A model generated the notes under the pieces. That model ran no database searches. It saw nothing but the letters and a program-made list of their open reading frames with translations, and was not told the DNA's origin. Of a stretch of 64,000 bases of DNA, positions 26,860-34,270 are shown in pieces. The translations under genes were made by a program, and so were the position numbers. The DNA is from Geitlerinema sp. BBD 1991-9 (GTDB lineage: Bacteria > Cyanobacteriota > Cyanobacteriia > Cyanobacteriales > Geitlerinemataceae). The DNA lies in NCBI GenBank assembly GCA_001657325.1, contig LWRO01000003.1, positions 1 to 64,000 on the forward strand. Reading direction: 5' to 3'. Every line of letters starts with the position of its first letter. Position 1 is the stretch's first letter.

Positions 26860-27080
26860 AAACTGGCAACGATCGACAAATCTCCAGGTTTTCAGGCCGC
26901 AACAGTCCCTTTTTAAGGTAAGGTCTTGGTGGAGTCGAGCTGGCACTTAGCCTGAAAAGCGAGTTGACCGGTTGAAACGGTTGCCCGAGCTGACGCCAGC
27001 CAACCAACGAAAACTCGTACTCACAGCGGTGTAAACCGCGCGTGTCGCTTCTCCTCCCCGGTCTCAAGACACGGGGTTTC
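26860..27080 (-). mobile_element. tnpB-less remnant with an IS200/IS605-type end hairpin
   Basis: Read on the minus strand, 27076-27056 forms CCCCG, a bulged base, GTC, loop TTGA, GAC, CGGGG, followed by AGGAGAAGCGAC. The element end at 46361-46381 has CCCCG, a bulged base, CGC, loop TTGA, GCG, CGGGG, then TGGAAAAGCGAC. The architecture is identical, with compensatory base changes in the inner stem, so I infer homologous element ends. No transposase frame follows in the remaining roughly 195 bases. The far boundary is a guess. The hairpin ends 25 bases before the nucleoside transporter start. Confidence 0.5.
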
Positions 27081-27100
27081 CAAACTCCCGCGAGGCAAAC

Positions 27101-28537
27101 ATGAGCGCACTCAATCTTTTGTCCGCCCTGGGAATCGTCGGTCTGTGTTTCATCGCCTGGTTAGGTTCTGAGGATCGACGAATTGTATCTTGGAATACGA
27201 TTTTTTGGGGGATCGGACTTCAACTGTTCGTTGGAGCGATCGTCTTTGGCTTTGGGAGTGGCTTAGTTGCTGGAATCAACAACTTTCTCAACGTTATCCT
27301 CGATGCTTCCGAAGCCGGATCGCGATTTCTCTTTGGGGGAGGATTCGTACCCGATCCCGACCGCCTCGTGGGTCCTGGCGATGCCGGACGCTGGTTAGTG
27401 CGAGCGCTGGGCGATCCTTACATTAGCGTTCCCGGCGATCGATTGGGAACGAACAATCTCAACCCCGGTTTTATCTTCGCGTTTCGATCGCTGCCCCAAG
27501 TCATCTTTTTCTCGGGTTTAATCAGCTTGCTGTATCGCCTCAACGTGATTCAACCCATCGTGCGCCTGTTTGCCAAAATTTTCCAGAAAACGATGAAAAT
27601 CAGCGGTGCCGAGTCGCTCTCGGGCGCAGCTAACATTTTCGTCGGTATCGAATCGGCGATCGCAGTCAAGCCGTTTCTGGCCGATATGAGCCGCAGCGAA
27701 CTCTGTGCGATTTTAACGAGTTGCTTCGGTTCGATCGCCTCATCAGTATTGGGATTATACGCCGGAATTTTGCGACCGACCTTTCCCAGCATTACCGGGC
27801 ACTTGGTCTCCGCCTCGATTATGACCATTCCCGCCTGTTTTGTGTTGGCGAAGCTCCTCGTTCCCGAAACGACGATCCCGAAAACCTTCGGTCGAATCCC
27901 TGAGGAACCGGAAGACGAACCGCAGAAAAAACCCAATCCGGTGGACAGTCTCATCATCGGTGCTTTGGACGGAGTCAAAATGGCGGTGGGGATCGCAGCA
28001 GTGATTGTCGCGATCTTAGGGTTGGTTGCCCTCGTCAATGAATTTTTTGCATTTCTGACCCAACTTCCCGGTGGTTTGGGTCAGGTCTTTCAGGTGATTA
28101 CGCTGCAAAACCTCCTCGGGGCCCTGTTTCTACCGCTGACGTTTTTGACAGGAGTATCGCTTCCCATTCCTTTTACCGAGGGATTCCAAGAAAACTGGCA
28201 AGTGTTGTGGGATTCATCGGTCATTATCGGCAGACGGCTTTTTGAAACGAGCATTCCCCCTTACAACACCCTGGCGCAACTGGCCGGTACGGGTCAAATC
28301 CCCCCCCGCGCGCTGTTGATCGTCAGTTACGTCCTGTGTGGGTTTACGCACTTAGCCTCTTACGGCATCTTCATCGGAGGGGTATCAGCACTGGTGCCAT
28401 CCCGTCGCTCGGATGTTTCAGCGCTCGGCTTTAAGGCGTTGTGGGCGGCAACCCTGGCCACGCTGATGACCGGTTGCGTCGCTGGGTTATTTTTCACGAG
28501 CAACACTCAAACACTGCTGGACATTTCAATGCGTTAA
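27101..28537 (+). CDS. Concentrative nucleoside transporter (NupC/CNT family)
   Basis: 478 residues with about ten hydrophobic segments. Family signatures include SLPQVIFFSGLISLLYRLN, KISGAESLSGAANIFVGIES (the helical-hairpin substrate site) and YVLCGFTHLASYGIFIGG near the C-terminus. It imports nucleosides coupled to Na+ or H+. It is longer than typical bacterial CNTs (about 400) because of a polar insertion at about residues 78-125 (GFVPDPDRLVGPGDAG), expected to face outside. The next gene starts 11 bp after the stop. The upstream DNA is an IS-end remnant, so its promoter may be new. Confidence 0.9.
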   Translation: MSALNLLSALGIVGLCFIAWLGSEDRRIVSWNTIFWGIGLQLFVGAIVFGFGSGLVAGINNFLNVILDASEAGSRFLFGGGFVPDPDRLVGPGDAGRWLVRALGDPYISVPGDRLGTNNLNPGFIFAFRSLPQVIFFSGLISLLYRLNVIQPIVRLFAKIFQKTMKISGAESLSGAANIFVGIESAIAVKPFLADMSRSELCAILTSCFGSIASSVLGLYAGILRPTFPSITGHLVSASIMTIPACFVLAKLLVPETTIPKTFGRIPEEPEDEPQKKPNPVDSLIIGALDGVKMAVGIAAVIVAILGLVALVNEFFAFLTQLPGGLGQVFQVITLQNLLGALFLPLTFLTGVSLPIPFTEGFQENWQVLWDSSVIIGRRLFETSIPPYNTLAQLAGTGQIPPRALLIVSYVLCGFTHLASYGIFIGGVSALVPSRRSDVSALGFKALWAATLATLMTGCVAGLFFTSNTQTLLDISMR

Positions 28538-28548
28538 CGGTTGCCCAA

Positions 28549-29268
28549 ATGACGAAACGATCTTCAATTTGGCTTCTCGGTTTGGGACTGTTCGCCGCCC
28601 TCGCGGTGAGTGGGTTCGGTCGTCCGACTTCTGGGTGGATGCCATCTGCCACGTTTGCCGTCGGGCAGGCCGTTCGCGCGCAAACGCCGGTTCCGTTACC
28701 CAATCCGCCATCGATCCCACCTTCCGAATCGACAGCCCCTGAAAACACTTCCCCTTTGGAAAGACCGGCGGATTTTGAGTTAGAACAAGTGCCACCGGCG
28801 GATGGAGACACGGCCGGATTGACACTTGGGGAAGGAGCTTACTCCGAACCCGGTCAGTTTCAAATCGGCACGATCGAGGGCTATACCATGGCGGTAACGG
28901 CGGGAATTCCCCTGTTCGAGTCCCCCGATCGATCTCTGGCATATACGGCACTGTCGAAACGACGGGCTAATCCTCGTGTGTTGGCTGACGATGAATTGGT
29001 ACAACTGGTGCTGGAAACCCTCGATCGAGGGGAGAATTTCCAAACCGGAGGCGTTATTTCGACGGCACCCGGTGAAATTCTCATGAACTGGACGGCTTCG
29101 ATAAAGGACGCACCGATTACGGGAAAAGTGTTAGTGCGGCAGATCGATCGACAAGTATTGATGTTAGTTGTATCGGCAACGGCATCGGGTGCGGATAAAG
29201 TCGATGCGGCAATATCGGTCTTGTCGGAGACGCTACAAGTTGCACCAACCGATCGAGCGGCTTTGTAA
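28549..29268 (+). CDS. Secreted or periplasmic hypothetical protein
   Basis: 239 residues from ATG 28549. A signal-like hydrophobic stretch SIWLLGLGLFAALAVSGFG at 5-23 is followed by a second, weaker one and by a Pro/Ser-rich linker at about 46-75. The C-terminal domain (about 100-235) is compact with no recognised motif: LADDELVQLVLETLDRGENF, then ILMNWTASIKDAPITGKVLV. It is probably a periplasmic or lumenal protein translated with the transporter (11 bp apart). Confidence 0.7.
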   Translation: MTKRSSIWLLGLGLFAALAVSGFGRPTSGWMPSATFAVGQAVRAQTPVPLPNPPSIPPSESTAPENTSPLERPADFELEQVPPADGDTAGLTLGEGAYSEPGQFQIGTIEGYTMAVTAGIPLFESPDRSLAYTALSKRRANPRVLADDELVQLVLETLDRGENFQTGGVISTAPGEILMNWTASIKDAPITGKVLVRQIDRQVLMLVVSATASGADKVDAAISVLSETLQVAPTDRAAL

Positions 29269-29312
29269 GTGCGGGATCTTTTCCCTTCTACCCATAGGTT
29301 TCCATTCGCCCA

Positions 29313-29981
29313 ATGTTTGAGAACATCCGTGACGATCGACAGTTTGCCCCAGCGACAGTACGCAACCGAGAACCAATTTTGGGGGTGTTGCGTCGGGTAC
29401 TGCCGCAAAGGGGGACGGTGCTAGAAGTCGCCAGTGGGACTGGAGAACACGCGGTATTTTTCGCCCCTCGCTTGAAACCGCGCTTTTGGCTGCCCTCCGA
29501 TCCCGATCCCTCGTCACGAGTGAGTATTGCGGCTTGGCGCGATTACCAACCGGTAGAAACGCTCTTAGCGCCCATCGATCTCGACACTCGCGATCCGGAA
29601 TGGGCGCAAGTCCTCCGTGCCGCTAACGCGAACGCCCGCCCGCCCGTTCCCGAATTGGCGCGATCTCCAATTTGCTCGATCGTCTGCATTAACATGATTC
29701 ACATCGCACCCTGGTCTGCTGGTTTGGGCTTAATGGCAGGTGCCGGGCAAATTTTACCCCCTGGCGGCATATTGTATTTGTACGGGCCGTTTAAGGAAAA
29801 CGGACAACATACGTCACCGAGTAACGTTGCGTTTGATTCGCTATTGCGCGATCGAGATCCGTCCTGGGGCGTGCGCGATCTCGAGCAAGTGGTCGAAGCA
29901 GCAGCACAACAAGGACTCCAGTGGCAGGAAACGGTGGAGATGCCAGCCAACAATCGATCGGTAGTATTTTGTCGAACTTAA
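29313..29981 (+). CDS. DUF938-type SAM-dependent methyltransferase
   Basis: 222 residues with the class I methyltransferase motif VLEVASGTGEHAVFFA at 36-51. The family's N-terminal FAPATVRNREPILGVL, the CINMIHIAPWSAGLGLM block and LYLYGPFKENG are all characteristic of DUF938 proteins. The substrate of the family is not established. It follows the previous gene by 44 bp and is probably the end of a three-gene transcript with the transporter. Confidence 0.9.
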   Translation: MFENIRDDRQFAPATVRNREPILGVLRRVLPQRGTVLEVASGTGEHAVFFAPRLKPRFWLPSDPDPSSRVSIAAWRDYQPVETLLAPIDLDTRDPEWAQVLRAANANARPPVPELARSPICSIVCINMIHIAPWSAGLGLMAGAGQILPPGGILYLYGPFKENGQHTSPSNVAFDSLLRDRDPSWGVRDLEQVVEAAAQQGLQWQETVEMPANNRSVVFCRT

Positions 29982-29991
29982 CGACCCATTG

Positions 29992-30137
29992 AAATAAAAA
30001 GCGGCCAGCTTGAAGCGAGCTGAGCCGTAAAAACCAACCAAAACCAATCACGTTGTATGTGATAGCCGCGAGGAAACTCCAAAGGGCGCGTTCCCACAAG
30101 CTGCGGGAAATCCTGCCTTTGTTTAACGCTCTAGGCC
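29992..30137 (-). ncRNA. Candidate structured small RNA
   Basis: On the minus strand TACAAT (30149-30144) could be a -10 box, though no good -35 is seen. The transcript would contain a CCCGCA/TGTGGG stem (30106-30092), an ATCAC/GTGAT stem (30062-30046) and an intrinsic terminator at 30027-30002. Almost the whole stretch can pair. A GCGTT...AACGC closing stem recalls glutamine riboswitches, but the conserved ACGGAAGTAGG core is missing. It could instead be the distant 3' end of the GFA transcript. Confidence 0.4.
30002..30027 (-). terminator. Intrinsic terminator reading leftward
   Basis: Minus strand: CGGC, A, GTCAGCT-side stem pairing with AGCTG and GCCG around a 7-base loop (9 bp with one bulge), followed by TTTTTATTT. 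It ends the candidate small RNA and lies just downstream of the convergent methyltransferase gene. Confidence 0.75.
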
Positions 30138-30213
30138 AATTAAATTGTAACAAACATCACGGATTTTTTGTTATAAAACTTCAAGATTTGATGAAATTTT
30201 GTTGAAGAAATGT

Positions 30214-30254
30214 CGGAGAGAGTGTGAAATGGAGGTAAAGCAACGCTCTCTCCG
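30214..30254. repeat. 11-bp inverted repeat
   Basis: CGGAGAGAGTG at 30214-30224 and CGCTCTCTCCG at 30244-30254 pair with a single G-T in the stem and a 19-base loop. There is no T-run. It lies in the gene-poor stretch between the small RNA candidate and the GFA gene. Confidence 0.5.
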
Positions 30255-30288
30255 AACGGTAACGGGGGTTCGACGAAGCCACAAGATG

Positions 30289-30420
30289 TCAGAAAGTAGG
30301 ATGAGTAGGCTTTTGCCCTCGAGGGGAAACGTCTGCATAGGGGATAATAAGATTCAACCCCAATGCTTCTAATCGAGTTTCCGCTTTTCTTTCCGATTTT
30401 TCCAAACTGTCGAACTTATG
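30289..30420 (-). pseudogene. C-terminal scrap of an unidentified protein
   Basis: A frame on the minus strand, without a usable start, reads KFDSLEKSERKAETRLEALG and ends in a Gly/Pro-rich tail at the TGA 30291-30289. The helical, codon-like character suggests the end of a lost gene. It stops just before the foldback at 30431-30470. I do not recognise the family, and it may be chance. Confidence 0.3.
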
Positions 30421-30430
30421 CTAAGGCGAA

Positions 30431-30470
30431 CCTTCCCAAATTGCTGCTTTGAAGCAGCAATTTGGGAAGG
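30431..30470. repeat. Perfect 19-bp foldback palindrome
   Basis: CCTTCCCAAATTGCTGCTT (30431-30449) is the exact reverse complement of 30452-30470, with a 2-base centre. It has no T-run and lies between no recognisable gene ends, so a terminator role is doubtful. Similar perfect foldbacks occur at 46623-46667 and 47363-47405. The rest of the gap to 30659 shows only two copies of AGCTTGAGTTTTT. Confidence 0.85.
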
Positions 30471-30659
30471 TATAAATCCGTGCGACTAGAAAAGCTTGAG
30501 TTTTTTGACTTTAAGTGATAAACAATCAAAATAGCTTGAGTTTTTGGTTGAGAAGCTTGTTGATTTAAAAAGCAAAATTTAAATAGATCGACAATTTCAG
30601 CCATTCTCCTCATTTCAGGCCTCTCCCGACCGCCGCTCTCGCGACACCCAACCAATTTT

Positions 30660-31034
30660 TCAGCCTTCGCGAATTGATTCCACGTTCTCTTCCCAATGCT
30701 GCCCGTCAAACGGTTCGATCGAGAACTGGTCTAACACGTTCCCATCCAAGCAGCGCAGGTTGACATCGAAGCAATCTGGGTGAGAGCGAGGGCGGTAAAA
30801 CGAATGAATCCCGCAGACTTTGCAAAACAAGTGTTTCGCAATGCCCGTGTTGAACGTATAGGTACTGAGTACATCCTCACCCCGCAGCAGCGTAAACCGT
30901 TCCGGGGGGACGATCAGATGGAGAAACCCCTTCTTCGTACACATCGAGCAATTGCAGTCGATCGCTTCGAGTTTTTCCACCTCAATCCGAAACCGCACCG
31001 CACCGCAATGACAACCCCCTTCAAACGTCATCAT
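30660..31034 (-). CDS. GFA/CENP-V family zinc protein
   Basis: About 124 residues from ATG 31034. ATG 31031, or ATG 31046 with GGGAA upstream, are alternatives. The family motifs are GGCHCGAVRF near 6, DCNCSMCTKKGFLHLI (CxxCxxC) and HLFCKVCGIHSFYRPRS, which bind two structural or catalytic zincs in Gfa (glutathione-dependent formaldehyde-activating) proteins. Most members are of unknown substrate, so formaldehyde is not implied. Its start region overlaps or abuts the stop of the YaaW-like gene (31039), so translation is likely coupled. Confidence 0.88.
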   Translation of the reverse strand: MMTFEGGCHCGAVRFRIEVEKLEAIDCNCSMCTKKGFLHLIVPPERFTLLRGEDVLSTYTFNTGIAKHLFCKVCGIHSFYRPRSHPDCFDVNLRCLDGNVLDQFSIEPFDGQHWEENVESIREG

Positions 31035-31038
31035 CTCC

Positions 31039-31980
31039 TCAACCATATGCAAATTCCCAGGTTTCACCCCGCGTCAAGCGAATCTGCGCCAAAGCAAAAA
31101 TCGTCGGAATAATTCGGGCGTAGTTCGTCGAAATCGCACGCCAGCCAATATCCGCAAAAAACCAAGCCCACATTGCCGGGCCTAAAAACGCAAAAACTGT
31201 GCGTGTCATGCTATATCGTGCCGTCGCCAATGCCATGCCCCGCCGTGCCATCTGTAAGCCGACATAGCCTTTTAACCTTGACGCTGCCGTGACGCTACCT
31301 TTCAACGCCTCTTTTGCCATTTGATGCTTGGCGAATTGAATGGCGAACTGACGCGCCAACTGCTCGAGCAAAATCGGACGTAGCACCGAACTCACCGCCA
31401 GCGCACTGCCCCCTTTCACGAGCCATCCCACAGGATCTCGCTGGGCGTGAATGGGGAGCGGTTGGGGAAGCTTCGAGTCAGCCAGAGCGTTTTGAACGCG
31501 CACCATCAACGCTTCCTGTTCCGAAGCCGGTAGTGTTTTCCAAGCACGCCCCATCAAGTTAAGGAAAATTTCAGCTTCTAAATCTGTCGTCGAAAGCGAT
31601 CGAGAGTAGGGAATCTTCAAGTAGCGACACACTTGAATCAGGACATCGCGATAGGCAACGCCATCCGTTTGTCCTCGTAGAACTGTCAAACCGTCAGCAG
31701 CGAGAAAGCGAAAACGGCGTTCCAGAGCATCGATCCATTCCTGGCGACAGCGACTTTGCACCTCGATCGGATCGGGAACGTTGATGTAATCCAAGGGGTT
31801 GAACCGAGGACGGAACAGAAGTTGAGTTAACCCTTCGAGTTCATCATCCGTTGCTAACTCCAGCGCGATTCTCAGTTCGTCCAAAATCGATGTCCTCCAA
31901 CCAACCGATACGTTCAGCCTGGAAACTGGCGGTCGTTCGACGTTCCCGCAAACCGATGTCACGAGATCGTAGAGCGACAT
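31039..31980 (-). CDS. YaaW/UPF0174-type protein
   Basis: 313 residues. The N-terminal DELRIALELATDDELEGLTQ and the central RQEWIDALERRFRFLAADGL are like the E. coli YaaW family, whose role is unknown. The C-terminal half has moderately hydrophobic helices (GWLVKGGSALAVSSVLRPIL; TVFAFLGPAMWAWFFADIG), so it may associate with membranes. It is co-directional with, and very close to, the GFA gene downstream. The start ATG at 31980 is plausible, but a later start cannot be ruled out. Confidence 0.7.
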   Translation of the reverse strand: MSLYDLVTSVCGNVERPPVSRLNVSVGWRTSILDELRIALELATDDELEGLTQLLFRPRFNPLDYINVPDPIEVQSRCRQEWIDALERRFRFLAADGLTVLRGQTDGVAYRDVLIQVCRYLKIPYSRSLSTTDLEAEIFLNLMGRAWKTLPASEQEALMVRVQNALADSKLPQPLPIHAQRDPVGWLVKGGSALAVSSVLRPILLEQLARQFAIQFAKHQMAKEALKGSVTAASRLKGYVGLQMARRGMALATARYSMTRTVFAFLGPAMWAWFFADIGWRAISTNYARIIPTIFALAQIRLTRGETWEFAYG

Positions 31981-32242
31981 TCCGTTTCCGCGAACGACTA
32001 TTCCTCAACGAGGGACTGTTCGTGCAACAGAATCCAAAAAGAGGATTTCCGATTTGATTGTAGCGCCAATTTTCCGATCTCTCCCTCAAAATTGACAACC
32101 CTTGACTTGCGAGATTCGCGAGAGCCTCCCATCAACTGGCGATCGCTCTGCGTTAAACCGTCTCGATCGAACGTATTCAGCATGAGTTGAGGAAGATAAA
32201 GTAAAGAGAGAACCGTCGCCGAGATTCGATCGAGGTTTGTTG

Positions 32243-32600
32243 TCACTTACATTCGGCAGTTAAGGAAGAATTAAAAAAAGAGGCATTGTAAAGCTGACAA
32301 GCCTGTGGAAAAAAGCGAAGAACGTGCCGCCACTCCTCGGTCAAATTGGAGATAGCTACTCCATCCGCAAGAACAACCCGATGTATACTGTAGAAAAATT
32401 GAAAGACCCAGCGCAAGGCGGGATAGTTGGTCGGTTTGAGGGAATCGTCTGCTGTTGCCCTTTCAGTGCCTGCCGCAAGTAGCGTTGTCCCAGATGAGAC
32501 ACTAAGAGAGCCAAAGCCATAATCAAAGCATTCGCCACGACACGCTCGGGATTTTTGACAAAGATACTATCGGCCAAAAGTGAAAACCTAAGAGAGTGGT
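32243..32600 (-). pseudogene. 3' remnant of an IS1634/IS4-like DDE transposase
   Basis: Minus-strand frame LLADSIFVKNPERVVANALI, then LVSHLGQRYLRQALKGQQQT, is the C-terminal end of DDE transposases of the IS1634 type as I know them (VY-LAQR-LR). After TIPSNRPTIP the frame shifts. The continuation LRWVFQFFYSIHRVVLADGV is one frame over and ends at TGA 32245-32243. The catalytic part is missing upstream. Between 31981 and 32242 nothing else was seen. Confidence 0.7.
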
Positions 32601-32718
32601 CGAAAAAAGCTTATTCTGGTACAGTTCCCGTACCTGCACCTAATTTTTAGCCTCTGTTACAGGAACAAAAGTCACAGCCGCCACGACCTACAGCAAATTT
32701 ACCAACGGTGGAAGTATC

Positions 32719-33075
32719 ATGATGAAGGTAGAAGCTGACTGGTATTTAGGTTCTCTCGATTTCACCTTTCTATTAAATGGGGCTTGCTCAATCCCCGTTC
32801 AAATTCTAATTCCCAATCAGCCAGATGACTTAAAAGCTTATACTAAACGAGAGTATGGAGCTAGTCCAATTCTTCTGACATCTTTCACAGTTAAAATTAA
32901 GCTCAATGCTACTATGTTCCCAGAATTTAACACTGACAATGGTTCTTTGAAAACATTCCTAATGGAAGTAGGTTTTGCTGGAATTCCATCTAATAGTGTA
33001 ATGCGATTTGTCCGACTTTTCTTAAGTCTATTTATGGAGGTTTTTCTTTACGTATATTCCTGGTGCAAGACCTGA
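32719..33075 (+). CDS. Hypothetical protein, possibly truncated
   Basis: 118 residues from ATG 32719. AT-rich codon use, unlike the surrounding housekeeping genes. The first two thirds look like a soluble beta-rich domain (DWYLGSLDFTFLLNGACSIP), and the last 25 residues become hydrophobic and may be out of frame. It lies upstream of the broken ankyrin gene and an Rhs scrap, where polymorphic-toxin or immunity genes would be expected, but I recognise no family. Confidence 0.45.
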   Translation: MMKVEADWYLGSLDFTFLLNGACSIPVQILIPNQPDDLKAYTKREYGASPILLTSFTVKIKLNATMFPEFNTDNGSLKTFLMEVGFAGIPSNSVMRFVRLFLSLFMEVFLYVYSWCKT

Positions 33076-33379
33076 AAACATAAATGAAGTTCCAGGATAA
33101 ATAAATTAAGAAAAGGAAATTAAATAGATTCTATATGGGACTTAGATTTTTAATCACCTGGTTTTTCAGGAAATCCAGAAAAATTGCTATCATTAAAAGC
33201 TGACATTGATGAAGAAAGAGAAGTAAATTTTTCCTGCAAAGAAACTCCTTTGATTTTAGCTTGCCGTTACAAAAATATAAAAGCAGTTAAAGCGTTACTG
33301 ATGTTTGGAGCAAATCCCAACAATACATCATCATGCTGGGGAAATCCACTTTCAATTTCTGCTGGATTAAACGATTGAT

Positions 33380-33468
33380 AGCGTTTCCCTGGAAAGTGAG
33401 GTACACCTGGCCCTTGCTACATAAGGACTTCAGCCAGGAATCTGTACCTCATCAAGTTGAGAAACGCT
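33380..33468. mobile_element. 89-bp MITE-like insert in the ankyrin gene
   Basis: The ends are imperfect 26-bp inverted repeats. AGCGTTTC and TGAGGTACA are identical in both arms (33380-33405 against 33443-33468). No coding capacity. The ankyrin frame is interrupted exactly here. No clear target duplication could be found. Confidence 0.65.
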
Positions 33469-33613
33469 GTGTGCCTAGAACTTATTGATTTTGGAGCAAA
33501 TTTTAATATTTTATGGACTGCTAAATCCTTACCATTTTTACCTACTTTTGTTCTTGGCTCACCATTATATAATGCTGCAAAAAATGGATATTCAGATATG
33601 ATATTATTTTTAA

Positions 33614-33641
33614 TAGAGCATAGAGCATAGAGCATAGAGCA
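33614..33641. repeat. Four tandem copies of TAGAGCA
   Basis: A heptanucleotide repeated four times inside the ankyrin remnant. It brings TAG into the reading frame after FLIEHRA. Seven-base tandem repeats are known from cyanobacteria (STRR sequences). Confidence 0.85.
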
Positions 33642-34021
33642 ACAATGGAACATATTATTACATATGCTGGGAATAACACTCCTCTGGGGATTGCCGCAGA
33701 AAACGGACATCTTGAAGTAGTAAAAGCTTTAGTCCAGGGAGGAGCAGATGTTAACTTTAATTTTTTTTTGCTCCTTCTCCTTTATTTTCTGCAACTATAA
33801 ACAATCACTCGAACATCGTTCGCTTCTTGGTTGAACAGGGTGCAGATATCAACAGTCACAATGGTTTACTTGGTGAAACGCCACTTCATGCAGCCCAACA
33901 TCTACAGCATAAAATCGATCCAAAAATACGACAGTATTTGATTCAACATGGGGCAGTCGCACGATTATATCCTTTAGCTGAAATCTTAGCGCTTTTCGGA
34001 ATCCTAGCCTATTAGGTATTC

Positions 34022-34204
34022 TCTTCGGACTATAAATACGACGATAACGGCAATCAAATCGCTGTCACTGACCCTCGAGGCTACACCACGCACTCGGTTT
34101 ACGACGCGAAAAACCAACTCGTCGAAACCCTCTATTACAACGCTGTCGGGGAAGCGATCGAAACGATAGACATTGCCTCTATCCGTATCCTTCTCAAGCG
34201 CTGA
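34022..34204 (+). pseudogene. Scrap of an Rhs/YD-repeat protein
   Basis: The frame reads YKYDDNGNQIAVTDPRGYTT, then YDAKNQLVETLYYNAVGEAI, and stops at TGA 34202-34204. These are YD repeats of Rhs proteins, the large wrapped shells that carry C-terminal toxins. Only about 60 residues remain, without start or toxin tip. GC-rich codons here contrast with the AT-rich ankyrin remnant immediately before, so the two came from different sources or gene regions. Confidence 0.8.
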
Positions 34205-34270
34205 GCCTGACCCACCATACTGTTCAGACATCCTCTTAGCTTCACGGCATCACTCCGGTCGAGTCAGATT

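Larger units (their letters stand above)
33154..34015 (+). pseudogene. Broken ankyrin-repeat gene
   Basis: Ankyrin repeats appear in pieces in several frames: ETPLILACRYKNIKAVKALL near 33243, then LELIDFGANFN after 33470, PLYNAAKNGYSDMILFLIEH near 33560, TPLGIAAENGHLEVVKALVQ near 33680, and RFLVEQGADINSHNGLLGET to a TAG at 34013-34015. The frame is broken by an 89-bp MITE-like insert, a stop in a 7-bp tandem repeat (33614-33641) and a T-run near 33763. No intact start is seen. Ankyrin proteins often accompany polymorphic toxins as immunity partners, which would fit the Rhs scrap next door. Confidence 0.8.

Noticed and set aside
26860-27080. Cobalamin-type riboswitch before the nucleoside transporter
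   Set aside because: A GAGCTGACGCCAGCC string recalls the B12 box, but the other conserved blocks are absent and the 3' hairpin matches an IS200/IS605 end instead.
29992-30137. Glutamine riboswitch (glnA or downstream-peptide type)
   Set aside because: The closing stem and GGAACGCGCC are reminiscent, but the invariant ACGGAAGTAGG core is missing and no nitrogen gene follows.
29791-30153. 120-residue leftward frame with a hydrophobic middle
   Set aside because: Its second half is antisense to the methyltransferase gene. The hydrophobic part coincides with the structured RNA candidate.
34022-34204. Independent small gene with YD repeat
   Set aside because: No start codon of its own and only about 60 residues of a normally very long protein, so recorded as a pseudogene scrap.
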